NCBI GenBank assembly: GCA_002383165.1
Contig: DFXK01000002.1
Location: forward strand, 288,638 to 352,637
Length of the DNA stretch: 64,000 nucleotides
Direction: 5' to 3'
Source: Flavobacteriales bacterium UBA4110
Lineage (GTDB): Bacteria; Bacteroidota; Bacteroidia; Flavobacteriales; Weeksellaceae
Notes under the pieces: generated by a model
Told to the model about the DNA's origin: nothing
What the model saw: only the letters and a program-made list of their open reading frames with translations
Databases searched by the model: none
Shown: piece by piece, positions 17,415 to 25,731 of the stretch
How the letters are laid out: every line of letters starts with the position of its first letter
Position numbering within the stretch: the stretch's first letter is position 1
Position numbers and translations under genes: made by a program

Positions 17415-18371
17415 TTATTTTAGTTTTCGTATTTTCAATTGGTCTTTATCCGAAAGCTCCGACTGAGAGGCATTACGAAGATTTTCTGCTTCTATATCTT
17501 TTGTAGATCGTTTTACAAAATCCCGGATTGCTGTAAAATCTTTTGACATCAGTTCCTTTGTGGGAATTGTTTTTGCAAATTTTACCAAGTCTGCACGCAA
17601 AAATATGTCTTCTACAACCTTTTCATTCTGCTGAGAGATTGCATTGTTATTTTTCATATACTCTATCAGATCATCCGTAAGCAAGACATCGGCAGGAATC
17701 TGGTATTGTTTTACGATGAAAGTTCTCATAATATCAATCAACTCAATATAGAAAGAGCGGAAATTTTCGTTTTCGATATAATTTTTCTTTCTCAGCCTTT
17801 CCAGATCTTTCAATGTTTGATTGGTGGTAACAATGGGAGTGGATTTTCGTTTTCTGCCATACTTTATAATCCCAATTATCAGAACAATAATCGCAATAAT
17901 AATCAAAGCTAAAAGAACATAAAATTTGTAAAGATCCCAGTAATCCTGGACATTCAGTTCCACTTCTTTGTTCTTCATAATATCATTGATCTGATCACCT
18001 TTTTTTGCGGTATTGATGACCTCAACTTCGTACGGAATCGTCTTCATTATTTTTCCTCCTACCTTCACTTCCAATTCCGGAATTGTAAATTTTCCTTCTT
18101 CAAAAACAGCGAACTTTACCGAGCGTAGATAGATATCTTTTTCCTTGGCAATACTGTCATTAACCATTTCGAAGTGAAAAGGCAATAATTCATTTCTTGG
18201 CGCAATCTGCACATCCTTCCCATCCAAATCCAAAATCTGAATTTTGAAAACCGCCACTTCTCCCAATGCCAGAGTCGTTTTGTCTAAATTAGAAGACAAG
18301 GTTTGTGAAAATCCTAATGAAAAAAAGAATATAAAAAACGAAAAAAATATTTTGAAAAATCTATAAGACAT
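17415..18371 (-). CDS. Short BatD-like / DUF4381-like membrane protein of the Bat operon
   Basis: The 318-residue protein has a signal peptide (about 1-23), an Ig-like periplasmic region of about 110 residues (ALGEVAVFKIQIL and IPELEVKVGGK), one membrane helix (about 150-169) and a cytoplasmic helical tail. The position between the DUF58 gene and batA is the usual place for such proteins in Bacteroidota. It combines a BatD-type N-terminus with a DUF4381-type tail. It has no enzyme motif and is presumed a scaffold of the Bat complex. Confidence 0.65.
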   Translation of the reverse strand: MSYRFFKIFFSFFIFFFSLGFSQTLSSNLDKTTLALGEVAVFKIQILDLDGKDVQIAPRNELLPFHFEMVNDSIAKEKDIYLRSVKFAVFEEGKFTIPELEVKVGGKIMKTIPYEVEVINTAKKGDQINDIMKNKEVELNVQDYWDLYKFYVLLALIIIAIIVLIIGIIKYGRKRKSTPIVTTNQTLKDLERLRKKNYIENENFRSFYIELIDIMRTFIVKQYQIPADVLLTDDLIEYMKNNNAISQQNEKVVEDIFLRADLVKFAKTIPTKELMSKDFTAIRDFVKRSTKDIEAENLRNASQSELSDKDQLKIRKLK

Positions 18372-18418
18372 TTATATAATTGACAGTGTTGGTTTATAGT
18401 AAAATCACTTTTTACTTC

Positions 18419-19279
18419 TTACTTTCTAAAATATTGATAAAGCAACTTGCTGTAATCTTCAGAGGTGTTAATATCTAAAAAATGGGCGGAAGAGTTCTCG
18501 AACTCCTCCTTAATATGTCGCATTTTCTGTTTTTGTTGTTCTGCAAATTCATAACGCCATCTTGCGCTGGAAGTATTTGCCCAGACTTGTTTTCCGGTTT
18601 CAGCATCACGAAATAATGCATAACCAACATCCGGAATCTCCATATCTTTTTCATCAAAAACCCGAAGTCCCAAAACCTGATGTTTTCTTGCAGTGACATT
18701 CAGAATTTTTTGGTCAAAGTCATCTTCAAAATCAGAAAAAACAAAAACGAAAGATTTCCTTTTGAAAACACTCATCATATAATTGAATGCCGAATCAAGA
18801 TCCGATTCGGCAGGAACATAATCCGCTGACAAAATATTACTGACAATCGACAGAACATGTTTTCTTCCTTTTTGTGGCGGAACAACTTTCAGAACTTTGT
18901 CTGCGTACAAAATTAATCCCACTTTATCATTATTTCCAGCTGCCGAAAATCCTAGAGAAGCGCAAATTTCTGCAACATACTCTCTTTTCAATTGATTTTT
19001 GGTTCCATAATCCATTGATGCGGAAACGTCAACAACCAACATCATTGTCAGCTCCCGTTCTTCCTCCATTACTTTTACGAATGGTTCTCGGAAACGTGCC
19101 GTCTTGTTCCAGTCGATTCGACGTGTATCATCTCCGAACTGATATTGGCGAACTTCTGAAAACGTCATTCCCTGACCTTTGAAAGCGCTGTGATATTGTC
19201 CCATAAGCGATGCTTCCGTTTTCTTTCGAGTTCGGATTTCTATTTGCTTTACTTTTTTGACAATGTCTTTTATCTGCAT
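18419..19279 (-). CDS. DUF58-domain protein
   Basis: The 286-residue protein has the DUF58 core RRIDWNKTARFREPFVK near residue 55 and a VWA-like VVDVSASMDYG (DxSxS metal motif near residue 85). DUF58 proteins are encoded beside MoxR ATPases and are taken to be their partners. No membrane helix is seen. It is the second gene of the moxR operon, 88 bases behind moxR. Confidence 0.87.
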   Translation of the reverse strand: MQIKDIVKKVKQIEIRTRKKTEASLMGQYHSAFKGQGMTFSEVRQYQFGDDTRRIDWNKTARFREPFVKVMEEERELTMMLVVDVSASMDYGTKNQLKREYVAEICASLGFSAAGNNDKVGLILYADKVLKVVPPQKGRKHVLSIVSNILSADYVPAESDLDSAFNYMMSVFKRKSFVFVFSDFEDDFDQKILNVTARKHQVLGLRVFDEKDMEIPDVGYALFRDAETGKQVWANTSSARWRYEFAEQQKQKMRHIKEEFENSSAHFLDINTSEDYSKLLYQYFRK

Positions 19280-19367
19280 AAATTAATTGATAATTGTCGG
19301 TTGTGTGTTGATTATTTTCAGACATCGAAGTTTTCCGACAGCTGACAACCATCAACTAACAACCAGT

Positions 19368-20372
19368 TTAGGGCGCTTGTATTTTCCCTAAAATTTTATT
19401 GACTATATCGTCCTGTGAAACTTCCTCAGCCTCAGCTTCAAAGCTCAATCCGATTCTGTGTCTCAAAACATCTTTTGCAATTTCTTTCACATCTTCCGGA
19501 ATCACAAATGCTCTTCCTTTGATAAAAGCATAAGCTCTGGACGCAATTGCCAAGTTGATACTTGCTCTAGGCGACGCTCCAAAACTGATGTAATTTTTTA
19601 TATCAGACAATCCATACTTTTCAGGGTAACGGGTTGCGAAAACCATATCCAGAATATATTTCTCGATTTTCTCATCCAGATAAATTTGATTGATGATTTT
19701 CTTTGCTTCCACAATCTGATCTAAACTAATAACCTGGCGGATTTGCGGAATATCCTGCGTAGAAATCATCCGCATCACTTTTCTCTCATCTTCAAATTCC
19801 GGATAATCGATTTTACACTTAAGCATAAAACGATCCGTTTGCGCTTCCGGTAGAAGATAAGTTCCTTCTTGGTCGATTGGGTTTTGTGTCGCTAAAACTA
19901 AGAAAGGTTTTGGCAAAGGCATTGTCTCGTCTCCTATTGTCACTTGTTTTTCCTGCATAACTTCCAAAAGTGCAGACTGAACTTTGGCTGGAGCTCTGTT
20001 AATTTCATCCGCTAAAACAAAATTAGCGAAAACGGGACCTTTCTTGATGGAAAAATCGTTGTCTTTGACATTATAAATCATCGTTCCCACAACATCTGCA
20101 GGCAACAGATCCGGCGTAAACTGGATTCTTGAAAACTTTCCGTGAACCGCTTCTGCCAAGGTTTTGATTGCGAGCGTTTTTGCCAAACCGGGAACACCTT
20201 CCAAAAGAACGTGACCATTTCCCAGAAGTCCTATCAAAAGACGGTCAATCATATATTCCTGCCCGATAATAGCGCGGTTAATTTCTTGTTTTAGGATATT
20301 AAAAAAGTAATTCTGTTCTTTTACTTTCTCGGTAAGTTGTCTGATATCTTCTGCTTGATTCAATTCTGACAT
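19368..20372 (-). CDS. MoxR-family AAA+ ATPase
   Basis: The 334-residue ATPase has Walker A GVPGLAKT (59-66), Walker B LADEINRAPAKVQSAL, sensor 1 in ATQNP and a C-terminal lid. It is the first gene of the operon that continues with DUF58, BatD-like, batA and batB. MoxR proteins act as chaperones that mature or remodel VWA-protein complexes. The 200-base gap upstream is AT-rich with no clear -7 element. Confidence 0.93.
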   Translation of the reverse strand: MSELNQAEDIRQLTEKVKEQNYFFNILKQEINRAIIGQEYMIDRLLIGLLGNGHVLLEGVPGLAKTLAIKTLAEAVHGKFSRIQFTPDLLPADVVGTMIYNVKDNDFSIKKGPVFANFVLADEINRAPAKVQSALLEVMQEKQVTIGDETMPLPKPFLVLATQNPIDQEGTYLLPEAQTDRFMLKCKIDYPEFEDERKVMRMISTQDIPQIRQVISLDQIVEAKKIINQIYLDEKIEKYILDMVFATRYPEKYGLSDIKNYISFGASPRASINLAIASRAYAFIKGRAFVIPEDVKEIAKDVLRHRIGLSFEAEAEEVSQDDIVNKILGKIQAP

Positions 20373-20535
20373 AGTTAATCTTAATAATTTTTCAAATTTC
20401 TAATAAAAACTAGCATCAGCAAACACAATAACTGCTAATCTTGCGTTAAATATTTGTTAAAAGGATTGATGTTGGAGGTTATAAGTCGGAAGTCTTAAGC
20501 AAACTGCTTTAGTTTTTGTTAATAAATTTGGAACA

Positions 20536-20567
20536 TTTGTCGTTTATAAAGAATTAGTTTAAATTTG
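20536..20567 (+). promoter_or_regulatory. Promoter of the ParE-type toxin-antitoxin pair
   Basis: TTTG (20536-20539), 20 bases, TAAATTTG (20560-20567). Transcription would start near 20574, 11 bases before the ATG at 20585. This argues against the TTG at 20576 as the start. Confidence 0.75.
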
Positions 20568-20584
20568 ATATAAATTTGAATAAT

Positions 20585-20827
20585 ATGAATTTAGAAGCAC
20601 GAAAATTATCTTTGGTTCAAGAATTTCTGAGAATAGACAATGAAAATATCATTGGTGCTTTGGAAAAATTCCTTCATAAAAGTAAATCCGATTTTTTTGA
20701 ACAAAATTTAAAACCAAAATCTTTACAACAGTTTTACCAAGAAATTGACCAAGCTTTGGAAGATGAAAAAAACAGTAATTTAGTTTCTGTAAATTACCTA
20801 AAAGACAAAATCCAGAAATGGAGTTAA
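20585..20827 (+). CDS. Putative antitoxin of a ParE-type toxin-antitoxin pair
   Basis: This 80-residue acidic protein starts MNLEARKLSLVQEFL and is predicted helical. It resembles small antitoxins that precede ParE/RelE toxins in Bacteroidota; no classic DNA-binding motif stands out. Its last 10 bases overlap the toxin start, a typical translational coupling. A good promoter lies just upstream, and autoregulation is likely but not shown. A TTG three codons upstream could extend it slightly. Identity rests mainly on context. Confidence 0.7.
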   Translation: MNLEARKLSLVQEFLRIDNENIIGALEKFLHKSKSDFFEQNLKPKSLQQFYQEIDQALEDEKNSNLVSVNYLKDKIQKWS

Positions 20828-21135
20828 AGATTTTTTGGTCACAACTTGCAGAAGACCAATTGATAGATATTTTCCAATATTACAAATTTAAAGCTGGTGT
20901 CAAAATTGCAAAGAAAATCGTGACTGATATTGTTGATAAAACAATTGACATTGACAAAAATCCAAAAATAGGACAAACCGAAGAGCTTTTGAAAGATAGA
21001 AAACAAGAATTTTGGTATTTGGTTTCGAGCAATTATAAAATAATTTACTACATCAATTTGGAAACTCAAAAAATTGTGATTGCCAATGTTTTTGACACAA
21101 GGCAAAATCCAGAAAAACTGAGTGAAACAAAATAA
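20818..21135 (+). CDS. RelE/ParE-family toxin
   Basis: The 105-residue protein has the ParE/RelE pattern: ASN-like start replaced by FWSQLAEDQLIDIFQYY, then an IDKNPKIGQTEELLK turn, and strands LVSSNYKIIYYIN and IVIANVFDTRQNP. The FDTRQNP ending is typical of ParE-like proteins. It would inhibit gyrase (ParE) or cut mRNA (RelE); the sequence alone does not decide. It overlaps the antitoxin gene by 10 bases. Confidence 0.8.
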   Translation: MELKIFWSQLAEDQLIDIFQYYKFKAGVKIAKKIVTDIVDKTIDIDKNPKIGQTEELLKDRKQEFWYLVSSNYKIIYYINLETQKIVIANVFDTRQNPEKLSETK

Positions 21136-21153
21136 AAATTTCAATAAAATTAA

Positions 21154-21633
21154 ATGAATTATCATTTTGCCAATCATAGACAAGTCAGAAAAAACCTGCT
21201 TGACCTATTACAAAACACTTCAGAAAAAGACCTTCTCACGATTCCTGACGGATTCAACAATAATATCTATTGGAACATTGCGCATTGTATTGCCCAGCAA
21301 CAATTGCTTTGTTATTATCTCAGCGGAAACCAGTTCCGAATTGACAAATATTGGGTAGAAACTTATAAAAAGGGAACATTTGCTAACGTAGATGTGAAAC
21401 AGTCTGAAATGGAAGATTTAGCTTATCTATTAATTGAAACTTCAAAAATTTTGATGAAGGATTTTGACAATGATTTTTTCTCAGATTACACACCTTATTC
21501 CACAAGTTTTGGGATTGATTTGAAAAATATTCAGGATGCGATTGTTTTTAATAATATGCACGAGAGTATTCATTACGGTTACATTTTGGCTCAGAAAAGA
21601 GCTTTGATTGGAGAAGGACTCAGCAGTTTATAA
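21154..21633 (+). CDS. DinB-family protein
   Basis: The 159-residue four-helix protein has the DinB/YfiT pattern with metal-binding histidines in WNIAHCIAQQQ (about 45-55) and HESIHYGYI near the C-terminus. Relatives include thiol transferases and stress proteins, and the reaction here is unknown. It follows the toxin gene by 18 bases in the same direction and may be transcribed with it, although no functional tie is expected. Confidence 0.78.
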   Translation: MNYHFANHRQVRKNLLDLLQNTSEKDLLTIPDGFNNNIYWNIAHCIAQQQLLCYYLSGNQFRIDKYWVETYKKGTFANVDVKQSEMEDLAYLLIETSKILMKDFDNDFFSDYTPYSTSFGIDLKNIQDAIVFNNMHESIHYGYILAQKRALIGEGLSSL

Positions 21634-21647
21634 ATGATGAATTATAA

Positions 21648-22091
21648 ATGATTTCTTTTAATCTTCGATTTCTTTTTCCGATTGTAATTTTAGGGTTGTT
21701 ATCATTTTCAAAAACAGAGAATGAACGATTCAAGTATTATAAGCCAATCGGCAAACCTCAAGAAATTGAAGTGTTTTATCTGACTTGGGAGGACTCCAAT
21801 TTACCCAATTTCATCAAAACATCAGACTACAAAAAATTCGTGGACAAAGCGGAATTGATAAATTATTGTTTCTACGTCGATTCCAAAGATCCTGAAAAAA
21901 GGAAATTCAAAATCCCTCTTACTACAGATAAACTTATCAAAAAAATTCCCTTAAAACTGAAAGGTAAACTATTTAAAACCAAGCAGTTTGACAGTACCTT
22001 CCCAACTCCACTTTTTGAAGACCTCCGAAAAACCGGCGATTTAAGATTCAAAACGGAGAATGATGAATTTTTGGTTTTTGTTTTGGAATAA
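21648..22091 (+). CDS. Hypothetical exported protein
   Basis: The 147-residue product has an N-terminal hydrophobic segment (about 5-20) that reads as a signal or anchor. A Lys- and Phe-rich domain with no motif I recognise follows. It is 14 bases behind the DinB-fold gene and ends 6 bases before a long inverted repeat that may stop transcription. No function can be given. Confidence 0.55.
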   Translation: MISFNLRFLFPIVILGLLSFSKTENERFKYYKPIGKPQEIEVFYLTWEDSNLPNFIKTSDYKKFVDKAELINYCFYVDSKDPEKRKFKIPLTTDKLIKKIPLKLKGKLFKTKQFDSTFPTPLFEDLRKTGDLRFKTENDEFLVFVLE

Positions 22092-22097
22092 GAACTA

Positions 22098-22198
22098 AAC
22101 CACATAGTCACATAGATTTTATAAAATTGATTATGATATAATATAATTTCTATTTTGACTTTAAGAAAATCTAATTTTTCCTATATGACTATGTGGTT
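22098..22198. repeat. Long inverted repeat, AACCACATAG family, copy 1
   Basis: AACCACATAGTCACATAG (22098-22115) pairs with CTATATGACTATGTGGTT (22181-22198) across an AT-rich middle. It begins 6 bases behind a stop codon, and the right arm continues into TTTTCATAATTT. Like copies 2 to 4, its location suggests a transcript 3'-end structure. Confidence 0.75.
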
Positions 22199-22275
22199 TT
22201 CATAATTTCATTGCCATAATAAGTTCAAACTACAACTTTACAATTTTCTTAAGATAAAACTAAAATCAAAAACCT

Positions 22276-22283
22276 TACTTTTG
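22276..22283 (+). promoter_or_regulatory. Predicted -7 element of rlmB
   Basis: TACTTTTG fits TAnnTTTG and lies 18 bases before the ATG at 22302. It overlaps the TTG at 22281, which therefore cannot be the translation start. Confidence 0.6.
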
Positions 22284-22301
22284 CAAAACAAAATCTCATT
22301 A

Positions 22302-23057
22302 ATGAATCAAGAGAAAAAAGACGATTTTATTTTCGGGTTAAGGCCTGTATTGGAAGCTATTGAAGCAGGAAAAACTATTGACAAAATTTTTGTTCAAAAT
22401 GCTTTGCAAGGCGAAATCTATATAGAACTCAAACAACTTTTATCAAAACATAACATTCGCCCAAACTACGTTCCTGTAGAGAAACTGAACCGTTTTACCA
22501 GGAAAAATCACCAAGGTGTGGTTGCCTTTATTTCAGATGTTCCTTTTCACAAAATCGAAGATGTTTTACCGCAACTTTTCGAGGAAGGAAAAACGCCTTT
22601 TATCCTGGTTCTTGACCGTTTGACCGATGTGAGAAACTTCGGTGCAATCTGCAGAACTGCCGAATGTGTGGGAGTTCACGCCGTTGTAATTCCGGAAAAA
22701 GGAGCTGCACCGATTAATTCTGATGCTATTAAAACGTCGGCAGGAGCAATTTACAACATCAAAATCTGCAAAGAAAAAAATCTGGCTCATACTGTTGATT
22801 TTCTGCAACAAAGCGGTGTTTCCGTTTTTGCGGCGACAGAAAAGGCGCAAAAATTGATATATGATGTCGACTTCAAAGAACCTTGCGCCATCGTAATGGG
22901 AAATGAAGAAACCGGAATTTCTAAAGAAGTACTTCATCACGCAGATGAAAAAATTAAACTTCCGATAGAAGGTAAAACACAGTCTCTGAACGTCTCTGTA
23001 GCGTGTGGTGCTATTCTTTATGAAGCTGTGAGACAGAAAACAGTTGTTGGTGGATAG
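22302..23057 (+). CDS. rlmB: 23S rRNA (guanosine-2'-O-)-methyltransferase RlmB (SpoU family)
   Basis: The 251-residue protein has an N-terminal substrate-binding domain (FGLRPVLEAIEAGKTIDKI) and a SpoU knot domain. The three family motifs are VRNFGAICRTAE, MGNEETGIS and LNVSVACGAILYEAVRQ. It methylates the 2'-OH of G2251-equivalent in 23S rRNA using SAM. The open frame extends upstream to a TTG, but a promoter element overlaps that codon, so the ATG at 22302 is chosen. Confidence 0.9.
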   Translation: MNQEKKDDFIFGLRPVLEAIEAGKTIDKIFVQNALQGEIYIELKQLLSKHNIRPNYVPVEKLNRFTRKNHQGVVAFISDVPFHKIEDVLPQLFEEGKTPFILVLDRLTDVRNFGAICRTAECVGVHAVVIPEKGAAPINSDAIKTSAGAIYNIKICKEKNLAHTVDFLQQSGVSVFAATEKAQKLIYDVDFKEPCAIVMGNEETGISKEVLHHADEKIKLPIEGKTQSLNVSVACGAILYEAVRQKTVVGG

Positions 23058-23125
23058 TTTTTAGTTTATAGAAATTACTTATCAACTACCATTCATCCAA
23101 TATCATTTATTATTAAATATCGATT

Positions 23126-24169
23126 ATGAAAAAATTAACGGCGCTTGCGCTTATCGCAATAACACTAACTGCCTGTAAAAAGGAGACGAAAACCATAACA
23201 AGAGTAGATCCTAAAACAGGAAAAACTGAAACGGTGACGGTAGAAGTTTCACCAGAAGAAGCTGCAAAACCGAAAGCGATTGCCGATAGCAGTGGCATTT
23301 ATAAACAAAAATTCATCTTGGAAAAAGGCACGACTTATCCATTGGTTTCTTACCAAAGAGAAATCCAGTCTTTTACATCACCGGACGGAAAAACGATGAA
23401 CGGAACCAATGAAACGACAGATGAAATGTCTGTAACCGTGAATGACTTTAAGGATAATCTATACGACCTTACCCTTAACCTGATTGGGAAAAGAATGTCC
23501 AGTTCGGCTAATGGGAAAACAGTGGTGATCGACACGAATCAAGCGGCTCCAAAAGAAGAAGGCCTTAAAATGAATTATCTGGTGAGCAAAGGTCTGGCAG
23601 GAAATAAGCTGAACGTAAAAATGGATGCTTACGGAAACATTAGATCTGTGACAGGATTTGAGTCCGTATACAATAATCTGAGAAAAGCTGTTGCGGGAAC
23701 AATCAAAGATAAAAAACAGCAGGACGCACTAATTGAAAACTTCAAAGCCGGTTTTAATGAGGCGATGATGAAAGAACAACTGAGTAAAAACCTAAAGCTT
23801 TTTCCTGCAAAAGGTGCAAAAATCGGTGAAAAATGGACCACTTCTGAGGATATTGACCCGAGCGGAAAATTGAAACAAACTTTGACTTTCACTTTGGTAA
23901 AAGTTGAAGATGGAAAAGCGGAAATTGATGTAAAAGGTACAATTCCGTCAAAATCCGATAAGCAATCCAAAGACGGAATGACTCATACAATGAGTATGGG
24001 CGGTTCTGAAAGTGGAAAAATCATCATTGATGAAAACACAGGTTGGCTTTTGAATCAAAATCTTTCTGTAAAAACGAATCAGAAAGAAACTTTGTCAGAC
24101 GGAAAACAGTCGCAGAGTATGACCAAAAACTCTACAACATCTATTATTATTAATCCTTCTTATAAATAA
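23126..24169 (+). CDS. DUF6263-family lipoprotein
   Basis: The 347-residue protein has a lipoprotein signal ending in LTAC (C17). A Lys/Thr-rich linker and a beta-rich domain of the DUF6263 type follow, with GAKIGEKWTTSEDIDPSGK and a C-terminal GWLLNQNLSVKTNQK. It is anchored to an envelope membrane. No enzymatic residues are recognisable and no function is known. It comes 68 bases behind rlmB, and a beta-barrel gene follows 20 bases later, probably in the same transcript. Confidence 0.72.
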   Translation: MKKLTALALIAITLTACKKETKTITRVDPKTGKTETVTVEVSPEEAAKPKAIADSSGIYKQKFILEKGTTYPLVSYQREIQSFTSPDGKTMNGTNETTDEMSVTVNDFKDNLYDLTLNLIGKRMSSSANGKTVVIDTNQAAPKEEGLKMNYLVSKGLAGNKLNVKMDAYGNIRSVTGFESVYNNLRKAVAGTIKDKKQQDALIENFKAGFNEAMMKEQLSKNLKLFPAKGAKIGEKWTTSEDIDPSGKLKQTLTFTLVKVEDGKAEIDVKGTIPSKSDKQSKDGMTHTMSMGGSESGKIIIDENTGWLLNQNLSVKTNQKETLSDGKQSQSMTKNSTTSIIINPSYK

Positions 24170-24189
24170 AAATTAATCGAAACTAATCT

Positions 24190-25383
24190 ATGAAAAAAAC
24201 TCTAAGCCTTTTATTATTTTGTCTTTCACTATTTACTATTGCCCAAATTAAATACAAAGAAGGTTATTTTATTACTAATAATGGAAGCAAAACTAACTGT
24301 TTAATAAAAGATATGGCTTGGAAAAATCACCCAAGTAATATTGAATACAAAGAGTCTGCAGACGGAGAAACTAAAAATGCCAATATTTCAAATATTAAAG
24401 AATTTTCTGTAAACAATACTATTTATAGAAGATTTACTTTCAAAGTGGATAATTCACAAACAAGTCTTAATGCACTGAATGAGGATAAAAACCCTGTTTG
24501 GATAAATAAAACTTCTTTTTTAAAGTTATTAGCGGACGGAGAAACTCAACTTTATAAATTTTCGCAAAATGCTAATGTAAAATATTTTATCAAAAAAACA
24601 AATTCCGAAAATGTAGAACAATTGGTATACAAACAATTTCTTGTAGAAACGAAAGAACAATCTTTTGTTCAAAACAACAATGATTATAAAAAACAATTAG
24701 ACAGCATCAATCCAAATATTGGTACTTCAAATGTAAAATATACAGACAAATCATTGATTAACTGGTTCACTCAATATACTGGAAAAGATAATAATGAGAG
24801 TATCAAAAAAGAAAAAGGAAAATTCAATATCATTCCAAAAATTGGATTTCTTTCTTCCAATTTTGAAGCAAATTATAGTTCAAATAAATATGATCTGGGT
24901 TCAAAAATAAGCATTAGTCCTTCAATAGAATTTGAATATATCTTTGCATTTAATAAAAATAAATGGAGTGCTTTTGCAGAATTGATTTATCGTAGTTATT
25001 CTAATGAAAAAAACATTGAAACCACAGTATATTATACTTTTGTAAATAAAAGATTAATCGAGTTAAAAAACCAATCCATTTTTATTCCTTTGGGATTCAA
25101 GCATCATATGTTTATCAATGATAATAGTAAAATTTCTCTTGGTGTTGCTTTAACTTCAAATATTATTTTAAAAGACCATATAAAAGAAACTGACCCTACT
25201 AATAATAATGTTTATGTTGATTATAACAACCCCAATTTTAATGTATTTGTTGGTTATCAATTAGGATTAGGTTACACCTATAAAAACAAATTTTTATTAG
25301 AAGCCAAATATATTTCTGACTCTAGCCTTAATTTATCTAGCGGTAAATTTTACGGACTCAGTCTAGGCTATAATATTTTTTAA
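24190..25383 (+). CDS. Predicted outer-membrane beta-barrel protein
   Basis: The 397-residue protein has a signal peptide (about 1-18). The N-terminal 190 residues resemble no family I know. The C-terminal half (about 205-397) has alternating amphipathic strands, many Tyr and Asn, and a terminal YGLSLGYNIF, the aromatic-ending strand of outer-membrane barrels. It may be a small porin-like or structural protein. It is preceded by the DUF6263 lipoprotein gene and followed 18 bases later by a DUF4834 gene. Confidence 0.65.
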   Translation: MKKTLSLLLFCLSLFTIAQIKYKEGYFITNNGSKTNCLIKDMAWKNHPSNIEYKESADGETKNANISNIKEFSVNNTIYRRFTFKVDNSQTSLNALNEDKNPVWINKTSFLKLLADGETQLYKFSQNANVKYFIKKTNSENVEQLVYKQFLVETKEQSFVQNNNDYKKQLDSINPNIGTSNVKYTDKSLINWFTQYTGKDNNESIKKEKGKFNIIPKIGFLSSNFEANYSSNKYDLGSKISISPSIEFEYIFAFNKNKWSAFAELIYRSYSNEKNIETTVYYTFVNKRLIELKNQSIFIPLGFKHHMFINDNSKISLGVALTSNIILKDHIKETDPTNNNVYVDYNNPNFNVFVGYQLGLGYTYKNKFLLEAKYISDSSLNLSSGKFYGLSLGYNIF

Positions 25384-25401
25384 TTAAAAATCTAAAAGGA
25401 A

Positions 25402-25629
25402 ATGAAATACATTTTCGAATTCATATTAGCAACCATCATTATATTCTTCGTTTGGAATATTTTGAAAAGATTATTTTTCAATGCATTTTATAAAAATTTT
25501 CCGAATATTAATCCAAGAAATCAGCAGCAGAACGAGCAAACCAATTCTAAAAAAATGCCCAACAAAAAAGTAAAGTGGGATGCAGAAACTGTAGATTATG
25601 AGGAAATAAAAGAAGAGAAAAAACCTTAG
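25402..25629 (+). CDS. DUF4834-family small membrane protein
   Basis: The 75-residue protein has one N-terminal helix (about 4-22) followed by a positively charged and then acidic tail (KVKWDAETVDYEEIKEE), the form of DUF4834 proteins in Bacteroidota. Its function is unknown. It is last in the run that starts with rlmB or the DUF6263 gene and is followed by a strong terminator. Confidence 0.65.
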   Translation: MKYIFEFILATIIIFFVWNILKRLFFNAFYKNFPNINPRNQQQNEQTNSKKMPNKKVKWDAETVDYEEIKEEKKP

Positions 25630-25654
25630 TTAAAATCTTATTTAAAATAAACAT

Positions 25655-25690
25655 AAAACCTTTCAGATTTTTGAGTCTGAAAGGTTTTTT
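25655..25690 (+). terminator. Intrinsic terminator behind the DUF4834 gene
   Basis: AAAACCTTTCAGA pairs with TCTGAAAGGTTTT, followed by a T-run, 26 bases behind the stop. Confidence 0.9.
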
Positions 25691-25695
25691 AATAT

Positions 25696-25703
25696 TAAAT
25701 TTG
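25696..25703 (+). promoter_or_regulatory. Predicted -7 element of the YfhO-family gene
   Basis: TAAATTTG directly behind the terminator and 28 bases before the ATG at 25732. Confidence 0.55.
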
Positions 25704-25731
25704 AAATTCGAAAATTTAAAGCAATCATTGT

